Source: Fibrobacter succinogenes (lineage in GTDB: Bacteria > Fibrobacterota > Fibrobacteria > Fibrobacterales > CADBQJ01). Taken from it: DNA of 7,286 nt. The stretch covers positions 1-7,286 of the forward strand of contig CADBQJ010000006.1 of NCBI GenBank assembly GCA_902796785.1. The letters run 5' to 3'. Positions within the stretch are counted from its first letter, which is position 1, and each line of letters begins with the position of its first letter. The translations under genes were made by a program, and so were the position numbers. The notes under the pieces are model-generated. The model worked only from the letters and a program-made list of their open reading frames with translations, did not search any database and was not told the DNA's origin. This document shows positions 1 through 5,866 of this stretch, one piece after another.

Positions 1-801
1 GCCGGCGGACCGCGCGCGCCCGAGGGCGCGCCGGAGCGACGGGGCGGAGTGGTCGCGCGCGGCGAAGAGGGCGACCTCGGCCGCGCCGGCGGCGCGGAGG
101 AGGCGCGCGGCGCCGCGCGGGTCGCCGACGCCCGTGGCGAGGCGGATCCTCGCCCCGGCGCGAGGCGCGGGGTCGACGGAGAGGAGGACGTCCGCGTCGG
201 CCGCGCCGACGGTCCAGAAGCGCGCGCCGCGCCGGTCGCGACCGAACGAGCGGAAGGGGCCGCCGGGCAGAAGGTCCGCGACCGACCGCGGCGCGGGGAG
301 GTCCGACCGCTCCAGCACGACCGTCTCGACGCCCGGGAGCAGGTCGAACCTCGGATCCTCCAGCCCGCCGTCGAGAAGCAGGAGCTCGGCCTCCTCGCGC
401 AGCTTCGCGGCGCTCCGGAAGAGGTCGCCCGAGACGAAGACGGGGAGGCCGGTCCGCGCCAGCAGCAGCGCGTCGTCGCCGAAGCGGTCCGGGCCGGAGC
501 CGGGCTCGACGCGAACGGTCTCCCGCCCGAAGCGCCGGTCGTAGGAGAGGAGCGCGGTACGGATTCCCGCGTCGCCGAAGGCCCGGGCGAGCGCGGAGAC
601 GACCGTGGTCCGACCGCCGCCGCCCGCGCGGAGCGAGCCGACGCGGAGGAGGAGCGCGGAGCTTCCGGGGCGCGCGGCGAACGCGGCGGCGGTCTCCGCG
701 ACGAGGAACCGGTCGCGCTTCAGCGCCCTCCGGCGCGCGGCCTTCCACCCCAGGCGCCAGCAGGCGCCGAGGAGAAGGGCGGCCGATTCCGGGATTCTCA
801 T
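1..801 (-). CDS. lpxK: LpxK-like tetraacyldisaccharide 4'-kinase, 3' end cut by window edge
   Basis: LpxK phosphorylates the 4' position of the lipid A disaccharide at the inner membrane, using ATP. I translated the minus strand from the ATG at 801-799: 267 codons are open to base 1 with no stop, so the C-terminus (family about 320-350 aa) lies outside. Family landmarks, in order: VGSLRAGGGGRTT (54-66, the VGN..GGtGKTP P-loop), LLSYDRRFG (84-92, usually SRGYG), GDD (108-110, usually GDE), LLLDGGLED (141-149, usually DDGFQ), LLPGGPFR (177-184, usually LPaGpLRE), ATGVGDP (222-228) and RDH (249-251). The order and spacing fit LpxK, but the P-loop Lys is Arg64 and the second Asp of DDGFQ is Gly145. 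The start overlaps the glycosyltransferase stop (ATGA). A GGAGG lies 3 bases upstream inside that gene's last codons. Family assignment is good; full activity is uncertain. Confidence 0.8.
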   Translation of the reverse strand, partial: MRIPESAALLLGACWRLGWKAARRRALKRDRFLVAETAAAFAARPGSSALLLRVGSLRAGGGGRTTVVSALARAFGDAGIRTALLSYDRRFGRETVRVEPGSGPDRFGDDALLLARTGLPVFVSGDLFRSAAKLREEAELLLLDGGLEDPRFDLLPGVETVVLERSDLPAPRSVADLLPGGPFRSFGRDRRGARFWTVGAADADVLLSVDPAPRAGARIRLATGVGDPRGAARLLRAAGAAEVALFAARDHSAPSLRRALGRARSAG

Positions 802-1991
802 TTTCCTCCGCCGGGGAGGAGCGCGGCGTAGATTCCGAGCAGCCGCGCGACGACGTTCTCCCAGCTGAAGAGCTCGGCGCACCGGCTCTTCGCGCCCGCG
901 ACGACCTTCGCGCGGAGCGCGGGGTCGGAGGCCAGCCGCTCGAAGGCGCGCGCGAGCGCCACGGGGTCCTTCTCCGGAACGAGAAGCCCGGTCTCGCCGT
1001 CGGTCACCACGTCGGGAATGCCGCCGACGTCGGAGGCCACCAGCGGAAGCCCCGCGGCCACGGCCTCGATCAGCACCACGCCGAGCCCCTCGGTGTCGCC
1101 CTTGGAGTCGACGATCGCGGGAAGGACGAAGAGGTCGGCGCCGAGGTACTCCCGCGCCAGCTCCCCGGAGGAGAGCTTTCCGGTGAAGACGATCCGCTCG
1201 GCCTGAGCGGAGTCCGCCGCCTCGGCCTTCAGCGCTTCGGTGACGTCTCCCGTCCCGACGATCCGCAGCTCCCAGTCGGCGGGATTCTCCAGCTTCTCCA
1301 TCGCGCGGATCAGGAACGGAATCCCCTTGCGCTCGATGTGGCGCCCGACGAAGAGGATCCGGCGCGGCGTCTTCGCGAACGGCTCCGCCTGCCCCTCGAA
1401 CGCGGGCAGCGGCGAACCGTAGGGGACGACCTCCACCCGGGCGTCGCGCAGCGCCCTGACGCGCCCCGCGGTGAAGCCGGAGTTGGCGACGACGGCGTCG
1501 GACCGTCCGACCAGGAAGCGGAGGACCGGCGCGACCCACGGGAACTTCCTCGCGAGCAGCAGCTCGGCGCCGTGGAAGTTGACGACCATCGGGATCCGCA
1601 GCAGCTTCGCGGCGGGCAGCGCCATCAGCGCGTGCGGGAAGGGCCAGTGGACGTGGAGGAGGTCCGGCCGCTCCTTCAGGCAGACGCGGAGGCAGCGGAC
1701 CGTCCCGCAGAGGATGTAGACGGCGGCGAGGGCGCGCATGCGCAGGCTCTTCGCCACCTTGCTCGGCGCCCCTTCGTCGTGCGTGAGACGCTCCCACGAC
1801 GCGGGGCCGTAGCGGAACCGGTAGACCGGGATCCCGTCGATCTCGTGGTCCTTCAACCCTCCCCACGACGGGGCGAGCATCCGCGCGTCGACGCCCGCCT
1901 TCCTCAGGCGGATCAGCGTCTCGCGCAGCCACGGCACCTCCGGGTCCTCGGGGAACCTCGGGAAGACCGAGCCGAAGAAGAGGATTTTCAC
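798..1991 (-). CDS. GT4-family (group 1) glycosyltransferase
   Basis: A 397-residue retaining glycosyltransferase of the GT-B fold, expected to move a sugar from a nucleotide-sugar donor to a lipid or glycan acceptor on the cytoplasmic face of the inner membrane. The N-terminal Rossmann half starts at once (KILFFGSVFPRFP, 2-14) and contains LLHVHWPFP (111-119) and VNFHGAE (137-143). The C-terminal donor-binding half has ILFVGRHIERKG (212-223), ADLFVLP (285-291) and the E-x7-E signature EGLGVVLIE (Glu301, Glu309), followed by GLPLVASDVGGIPDVV (314-329). It starts with GTG at 1991-1989, overlapping the stop of the upstream gene (GTGA), and its own stop overlaps the lpxK start (ATGA). Only weak purine-rich sequence precedes the GTG, so translational coupling is likely. 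Position next to lpxK suggests lipopolysaccharide core or surface glycan synthesis, but donor and acceptor cannot be read from the sequence. Confidence 0.93.
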   Translation of the reverse strand: MKILFFGSVFPRFPEDPEVPWLRETLIRLRKAGVDARMLAPSWGGLKDHEIDGIPVYRFRYGPASWERLTHDEGAPSKVAKSLRMRALAAVYILCGTVRCLRVCLKERPDLLHVHWPFPHALMALPAAKLLRIPMVVNFHGAELLLARKFPWVAPVLRFLVGRSDAVVANSGFTAGRVRALRDARVEVVPYGSPLPAFEGQAEPFAKTPRRILFVGRHIERKGIPFLIRAMEKLENPADWELRIVGTGDVTEALKAEAADSAQAERIVFTGKLSSGELAREYLGADLFVLPAIVDSKGDTEGLGVVLIEAVAAGLPLVASDVGGIPDVVTDGETGLLVPEKDPVALARAFERLASDPALRAKVVAGAKSRCAELFSWENVVARLLGIYAALLPGGGK

Positions 1992-2461
1992 GCCTTGGCT
2001 TCCCCGTCGACGGGCATGCGCTTTCCCTTGTAGACCACGTAGGGGAAGCCGTGTTCCAGCAGCCGGGGGTTCAGCCGGTCCTCGAGCCGTTCCTCCGCCA
2101 GGTAGCGGCGCAGGTTGCCCAGGAGCCGTTCGGCCGGCGCGTTGAGCGAGTCGAGGAAGAGGATCCCCAGGCCGCGGTCCTCGTGGAGGAAGCCCTTCAC
2201 GTCGGAGCCGCGCAGCAGCATCGTCATGCCGCGCATGATGGCGCGCCAGAGCGACTTGAGGTCGGCGTGGTCGAGGTCGGGGACGAAGAGCTCGTCGAAC
2301 GCGATCTCGAGGTAGGTGAAGGCCGTGTTCATCACGTCGGCGCGGAGCTTCTCCTCGTGCAGCCGCTGGTCGAAGAGCTTGGGGCCGTAGATGTAGTACT
2401 CGTTGGAGAACGACTTCATCAGCTCTTCGATCGTCTCGCGGTGTTCGCGGGGAGTCACCAT
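1988..2461 (-). CDS. Conserved hypothetical protein, possible degenerate GGDEF-like domain
   Basis: I do not recognise this 157-residue protein with certainty. It is soluble, with no signal peptide or membrane segment, and is rich in Leu, Glu and Arg. An N-terminal helical part (about 5-60) contains YYIYGPKLFDQRLHEEKLRA. Residues 68-120 contain LLRGSDVKGFL (82-92), then LGILFLDS (98-105), then a helix with APAERLLGNLRRYL. That order recalls the R-x-SD-x-x-G...LGvLLPdT...A..L..r pattern of degenerate GGDEF-like domains, some of them in polysaccharide sugar-transferase systems. The GGDEF signature itself is absent (HEDRG in its place), so cyclase activity is not expected. This comparison is from memory and tentative. 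The ATG at 2461 has a strong AGGAGG 7 bases upstream. It lies between the HAD phosphatase (11-base gap) and the glycosyltransferase (GTGA overlap), so a role in the same envelope-glycan process is likely, perhaps as a regulatory or scaffold subunit. Confidence 0.85.
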   Translation of the reverse strand: MVTPREHRETIEELMKSFSNEYYIYGPKLFDQRLHEEKLRADVMNTAFTYLEIAFDELFVPDLDHADLKSLWRAIMRGMTMLLRGSDVKGFLHEDRGLGILFLDSLNAPAERLLGNLRRYLAEERLEDRLNPRLLEHGFPYVVYKGKRMPVDGEAKA

Positions 2462-2468
2462 GGTCCGC

Positions 2469-2474
2469 CCTCCT
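2469..2474 (-). promoter_or_regulatory. Shine-Dalgarno site of the 157-aa gene
   Basis: AGGAGG on the minus strand, 7 bases before the ATG at 2461. It overlaps the TAG stop codon (2475-2473) of the HAD gene, so ribosomes ending the phosphatase arrive directly on the initiation signal of the next gene. It is the strongest ribosome binding site of the left operon and fixes the ATG, rather than the following GTG, as the likely start. Confidence 0.75.
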
Positions 2475-3282
2475 AGAGCATGTCGTCCGCGTCGGCGGAG
2501 ACCCGCTGCAGCGGCACGGGGAGGTGGTGCGCCCAGAGAAGCATCTCGAGCTTGACCGCCAGTCGGCGGATCCCCTCGCGCGGGCGGCAGGGGCGCAGCA
2601 CGGGCCAGTCGTTCTTCGCGGCCTCGCGCGCCAGCTTCGGCGTGGGGTGGACCGCCACGGGATGTTCGGCGTAGCGGAGCATGGGCAGGTCGCTGCCGCC
2701 GTCGGAGTAGGCCCAGCAGCCCTTGCCGTCCCGGGGGAAGCGCGCCTGCGAGAGGATCCAGATCACCTTGTCGCGGCCCTTGAAGTTGCGGCCGACGTAG
2801 CGGGGAAGACGCAGCCCCGTCGAGGGGAATTCCATGTCGGTGCCGCGGACCTCGTCGGCGGGGAGCATGTCGGAGAGGTGGCGCGCCCAGAGGTTGGGCG
2901 AGGCGGTGAGGACGATCACCTTGAGCCCTTCGGCGCGGTGCTTGCGCATGCGGCGGGCGATTTCGGGGTAGAGGTACTGCGGGACGAGCTTGTCGACGAA
3001 CTCCCGGGCGAGCGCCTCGCGCTCCTCGGCGGAGATCCAGGAGGCGGGCCAGAGGGCCAGGCGCTTGAGGAAGGGGGTGTTGAGCAGCCCCGCCAGCCAG
3101 AGCGGCAGCGAGAGGAGGTAGGGGATGCGCCAGAACCAGAGCAGCGGGTGGCGCCGGATCAGGTAGACGCTCCAGTAGAGGATGGAGTCGCCGTAGAAGA
3201 CGGTGTCGTCGAAATCAAAGAAGGCGGCGCGCTCCGTCTGCGCTTCGGTCTCGGGCGCCGGGTTCGTCTGTTCTTCGCTCAT
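2473..3282 (-). CDS. HAD-superfamily IB phosphatase (SerB-like), membrane-associated cap
   Basis: A 269-residue haloacid-dehalogenase hydrolase, expected to remove phosphate from a small molecule or lipid through an aspartyl-phosphate intermediate with Mg2+. Motif I is FFDFDDTVFYGDS (21-33; nucleophile Asp23, acid/base Asp25). Motif II is VIVLTASPN (122-130; Thr126/Ser128). A motif III lysine is at 168 or 172 (GRNFKGRDK). Motif IV is YSDGGSDLPML (192-202; Asp194, Asp198). The tail VAVHPTPKLAREAAKNDWPVL (209-229) is typical of the IB subfamily. Between motifs I and II, residues 35-68 are strongly hydrophobic and aromatic, suggesting a membrane-touching cap. The first 18 residues are acidic and look disordered. 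It is the first gene of the left operon. No Shine-Dalgarno precedes the ATG; instead an exact TATCTTTG box ends 5 bases before it. Substrate unknown; the context favours a lipid or glycan phosphate. Confidence 0.92.
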   Translation of the reverse strand: MSEEQTNPAPETEAQTERAAFFDFDDTVFYGDSILYWSVYLIRRHPLLWFWRIPYLLSLPLWLAGLLNTPFLKRLALWPASWISAEEREALAREFVDKLVPQYLYPEIARRMRKHRAEGLKVIVLTASPNLWARHLSDMLPADEVRGTDMEFPSTGLRLPRYVGRNFKGRDKVIWILSQARFPRDGKGCWAYSDGGSDLPMLRYAEHPVAVHPTPKLAREAAKNDWPVLRPCRPREGIRRLAVKLEMLLWAHHLPVPLQRVSADADDML

Positions 3283-3287
3283 GGCCG

Positions 3288-3295
3288 CAAAGATA
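3288..3295 (-). promoter_or_regulatory. TAnnTTTG -7 promoter box of the left operon
   Basis: TATCTTTG on the minus strand matches the Bacteroidota -7 element TAnnTTTG at all six fixed positions. Only 5 bases (CGGCC) lie between its last G and the ATG of the HAD gene. Transcription normally begins a few bases after this element, so the start site would fall at or next to the start codon. I see no clear TTTG -33 element upstream, where the sequence is almost pure G/C. Confidence 0.6.
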
Positions 3296-3382
3296 GAGAC
3301 TTTTCGCCCCCCGCCCCGCCTCCGCGTTGCGTTTTTTGACGTTCCGGCGGGCCCGCGGGGCGGAAGGGAGCGTCCACTTATC

Positions 3383-3390
3383 TACCTTTT
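3383..3390 (+). promoter_or_regulatory. Near-consensus TAnnTTTG box of the DUF4954 gene
   Basis: TACCTTTT matches five of six fixed positions of TAnnTTTG (last G replaced by T) and lies 15 bases before the ATG at 3406. A transcript starting a few bases after it would have a leader of about 10 bases that just includes the ribosome binding site. No convincing -33 partner is visible at the usual distance; the TTTTTTGAC at 3332-3340 is too far upstream. Confidence 0.4.
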
Positions 3391-3396
3391 CCGGCC

Positions 3397-3401
3397 GGAG
3401 G
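3397..3401 (+). promoter_or_regulatory. Shine-Dalgarno site of the DUF4954 gene
   Basis: GGAGG sits 4 bases before the ATG at 3406 and supports that start. Its first three bases are the right arm of the perfect palindrome TCCGGCCGGA (3390-3399), so an mRNA that began far enough upstream could hide the site in a short hairpin. Confidence 0.6.
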
Positions 3402-3405
3402 CGAC

Positions 3406-5283
3406 ATGCTCGCAAAAGTCAAGCGCGATCTCAAGCAGAGCGACGTCCGCCGGTTCCGCCAGGGGCTGGAGCAGGGCCGCTGGCCCGCGTTCCGCGTCCG
3501 CGCGCTGACCCCGGCCGAAATCGCCGCGCTCGAGGCGCAGCGCAACGTCTGCGCCGACTGGTCGCTGGTGCAGGTCGCCCAGGACTTCTCCCCCGAGCAG
3601 GTGCAGGGATGCCTCTTCGAAGGCCGGGTGGTCCTCCCCGCCTTCTTCGGCACCATCCGCCTGGCCGAGGGGGTCTCGGTCTCCACCGGCGTCTACGACT
3701 GCGCCGTGCGCGACTGCGTGATCGGCAACTCGCACCTCAAGAACGTGGGCGCCGTCGCCCAGATGGTCGTGGAGCCCGGCTGCATCGTCCGCAACGTGGG
3801 CTCGCTCACCGTCACCGGACGCACCGTCTTCGGCATCGGCCGCCAGCTCTCCATCGGCATGGAGGTGGGCGGCCGGACCATCATCACCTATCCCGAGCTC
3901 GACCTGGAAAGCGCCGCGGCCATCCTCCTCGGCAAGAAGGACGCCGCGCTCCAGCACGAATACCAGACCACCATCGAGGAATTCCGCGAGGAGATCCGCT
4001 GCGAATGCGGCTACGTGGGCGCGGACTCCTGCATCGTCAACTCGCAGGTGCTGCGCAACGTCTGGATCGGCCCCGGCGCGCGGATCGACGGCGCGGCGCG
4101 CGTGAACGACTGCTGCCTGCTCTCGTCGCTGGAGCAGCCCGTGCGCGTCCGCGACGGCGCGATCGTGGAGCACTCCGTCGTGCAGTGGGGCGCGACCGTG
4201 GAGGGGCACGCCTCCGTCTGCGACTCCATGATGCTCGAGGCCTCCTACGCGGGGCGCGGCGCCGGCGTGCGCCACAGCGTGGTCGCCTCCAACGCGCGGA
4301 TCGCCCGCGCCGAGGTCTCGAGCTGCCTGCTCGGCCCCTTCACCGGCGCGCACCACCAGGCGCAGCTGGTCTCGGTCCTCTGGCCCCAGGGGCTGGGCGC
4401 CGTCGACGCGGGCTGCCTGGTCGGCAACAACACCAGCGGGAGATTCCCCAACCGCGAGGCGCTCCTGGGCGAGGGGATCTCCTTCGGGCTCGGCGCGACC
4501 GCCCTTTTCCCGCTCAACCTCTCCAAGGCCCCCTGGACCTTCGTGGAGCCCGGCGCCACGCTCCAGCCGCAGCGGATGTGCTTCCCCTTCAGCCTGGTCC
4601 GCCGCCCGCTCTCCGCCCCCGCGGGGCTGCCCCCCGGAACCAACGAGCTGGTCCCCGGCTGGGCTCTGAGCGACAACTCCGTGGCGCTGGCCCGCTCGGC
4701 GCGCAAGTTCGCCGAACGCGACCGCTCGCGCCGCCAGAACCTCGGCCCGCACTTCCTCACCGGACGCAGCGCGGTCGCCGTGCTCGAGGCGCTGCAGCGC
4801 CTGCTCGCCGTCCGCGAGGTCCGCGACGTCTACGTCGAGGCCGACCTCCCCGGGCTCGGCGCCAACTTCCTGCGCGAATCGGTCCGCCAGCGGGCCATCG
4901 CGACCTACCGCCTCTTCCTGGAGCGCTACGCGCTGCGCTCGGCGGTCTCCGCGCTCGAGGAGAACCCCGAGCTGCCGAAGGCGGGCCCCGTGGCCAAGCA
5001 GCTCTTCGGCAAGGAGATCCTGCGCGACATCTGCCGCGTGGTCGCCATCCCCGCGCAGCTCCCGCTGATCATCCGGCGCTACCGCCAGGTGGAGAAGGAC
5101 TGGCGCGACTCCATCCTCTCGGCGCTGGCCGAGGAGCGCGCGCTGGGCTGCTCCGTCTTCGACGACTGGAAGGAGACCCATCCCGACGAGCTGCAGGGGA
5201 TGGGCTTCGTGCAGGACGACGTGAAGGAGTCGGACCGCCGCGTGCGCGTCCTGCTCGCCCGGCTCCGCGCGATGAAGGGCTGA
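3406..5283 (+). CDS. DUF4954-type left-handed beta-helix (hexapeptide repeat) protein
   Basis: A 625-residue protein, cytoplasmic by the lack of any signal peptide or membrane segment. Residues 33-75 (ALTPAEIAALEAQ..., CADWSLVQVAQDFSPEQV, FEGRVVL) match, from memory, the conserved start of the DUF4954 family of Bacteroidota and relatives. Residues 75-310 carry irregular hexapeptide turns typical of a left-handed beta-helix, such as CAVRDCVIGNS, VWIGPGARIDGAARV and AIVEHSVVQWGATVEG. GPFTGAHHQAQLVSVLWPQ (310-328) and the NN..SGRFPN region (341-349) match the family's conserved C-terminal helix turns. Residues about 425-625 are mainly helical and charged. Beta-helix proteins of this type are often acyltransferases or nucleotidyltransferases, but no catalytic function is established here. 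There are 16 Cys, also fitting the cytoplasm. The gene is monocistronic: divergent from the HAD operon and ending one base from a convergent stop. Family call is firm; function unknown. Confidence 0.92.
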   Translation: MLAKVKRDLKQSDVRRFRQGLEQGRWPAFRVRALTPAEIAALEAQRNVCADWSLVQVAQDFSPEQVQGCLFEGRVVLPAFFGTIRLAEGVSVSTGVYDCAVRDCVIGNSHLKNVGAVAQMVVEPGCIVRNVGSLTVTGRTVFGIGRQLSIGMEVGGRTIITYPELDLESAAAILLGKKDAALQHEYQTTIEEFREEIRCECGYVGADSCIVNSQVLRNVWIGPGARIDGAARVNDCCLLSSLEQPVRVRDGAIVEHSVVQWGATVEGHASVCDSMMLEASYAGRGAGVRHSVVASNARIARAEVSSCLLGPFTGAHHQAQLVSVLWPQGLGAVDAGCLVGNNTSGRFPNREALLGEGISFGLGATALFPLNLSKAPWTFVEPGATLQPQRMCFPFSLVRRPLSAPAGLPPGTNELVPGWALSDNSVALARSARKFAERDRSRRQNLGPHFLTGRSAVAVLEALQRLLAVREVRDVYVEADLPGLGANFLRESVRQRAIATYRLFLERYALRSAVSALEENPELPKAGPVAKQLFGKEILRDICRVVAIPAQLPLIIRRYRQVEKDWRDSILSALAEERALGCSVFDDWKETHPDELQGMGFVQDDVKESDRRVRVLLARLRAMKG

Positions 5284-5284
5284 C

Positions 5285-5866
5285 CTATCCCCGGCCTTCG
5301 CGGAGCTCGCGCGCGAAGCGCATCTCCCGGACGATCCAGAACCCGCCCCAGACGAGCGCGAAGAGCGCCCCCGCGAGCGCGACGAACTCCATCGCCCGGG
5401 CGATCGCCAGGTAGCGGTGCAGCAGCCCCAGCTCGGTCAGGACGAAATTCCAGTCGTGAGCGCCGTATCCCAGCTGGGCGCCGGTGCCGCCGCCGATGAG
5501 CTCGAGCTGCATGGGCACGGCGTCGGCGACGTAGGGGGCCACGTCGAGCAGGCTTTCGGCGGCCCACCAGAGGGCCACCGAGGCGCCGAACCGGTCGCGC
5601 TGCTTCAGCCAGAGGACGAAGAAGCAGACCAGCGGCATGAGCACCTGGAAGAGCGACCCGCCGAGCGAGGTCAGCACTTCGTTCCCGAAGAACGAGAAGA
5701 GCGGATGGCCGAATTCGTGCAGGGCGAGGTCGAGCCCGTGCAGCAGGACGACGATCCCGGCCTCGTCGCGGTGGACGAGGAGCGTTCCGGTGAGGACCGC
5801 CAGGACCGCCCAGAGCGCGATCCTGAGCGGGAAGATCCGCCCGGGAATGCCGCTACCGCTTTCCAC
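5285..5866 (-). CDS. Small membrane protein with HEFGH zinc-metalloprotease-like motif
   Basis: A 193-residue inner-membrane protein with about four hydrophobic segments (near 12-31, 67-87, 94-110, 160-178). HEFGH at 50-54 in DLALHEFGHPLFSFFG fits the HExxH zinc-binding motif. Later conserved-looking polar residues in hydrophobic surroundings are ESLLDVAPYVADA (104-116) and HDWN (137-140); His137 or Asp138 could be the third zinc ligand. The pattern recalls an uncharacterised family of bacterial membrane proteins with HE-GH and HDW motifs, distantly like M50 site-2 proteases, but the LDG motif of M50 is absent. It starts with GTG at 5866, 14 bases inside the end of ompA. GAGG lies 7 bases upstream of that GTG, and no nearby in-frame ATG exists. 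It is co-transcribed with and probably translationally coupled to ompA. A peptidase role is plausible but unproven. Confidence 0.85.
   Translation of the reverse strand: MESGSGIPGRIFPLRIALWAVLAVLTGTLLVHRDEAGIVVLLHGLDLALHEFGHPLFSFFGNEVLTSLGGSLFQVLMPLVCFFVLWLKQRDRFGASVALWWAAESLLDVAPYVADAVPMQLELIGGGTGAQLGYGAHDWNFVLTELGLLHRYLAIARAMEFVALAGALFALVWGGFWIVREMRFARELREGRG

Larger units (their letters stand above)
3283..3405. promoter_or_regulatory. Divergent intergenic region, HAD operon / DUF4954 gene
   Basis: A 123-base gap between two outward-facing starts. It carries the minus-strand TATCTTTG box near its left end and the plus-strand TACCTTTT box near its right end. Between them are a G/C block, a T-run (3332-3337) and a 10-base perfect palindrome GCGGGCCCGC (3347-3356) near the middle. 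No small ORF or RNA gene is evident. Confidence 0.6.

Noticed and set aside
49..831. Plus-strand 260-residue open frame
   Set aside because: It lies antisense to the lpxK-like gene, its protein is dominated by Arg, Ala, Gly and Glu with no recognisable motif, and the minus-strand frame carries ordered LpxK motifs and an ATGA junction.
2524..3339. Plus-strand 271-residue open frame
   Set aside because: It is a GC-rich shadow of the HAD phosphatase, whose four catalytic motifs are all present on the minus strand.
3332..3340. TTTTTTGAC as a -35/-33 element for the DUF4954 promoter
   Set aside because: It is over 40 bases upstream of the TACCTTTT box, roughly twice the usual spacing, and no other -10-like element sits at the right distance.
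3382..5181. Minus-strand 599-residue open frame opposite the DUF4954 gene
   Set aside because: Composition of Ala, Gly, Asp, His and Val without domain signal; explained as an antisense shadow created by third-position G/C.
3327..5414. Plus-strand 695-residue open frame, longer than the DUF4954 gene
   Set aside because: Arg/Pro/Ala-rich low-complexity translation typical of a shifted frame in GC-rich DNA; the DUF4954 frame has the family motifs and a ribosome binding site.
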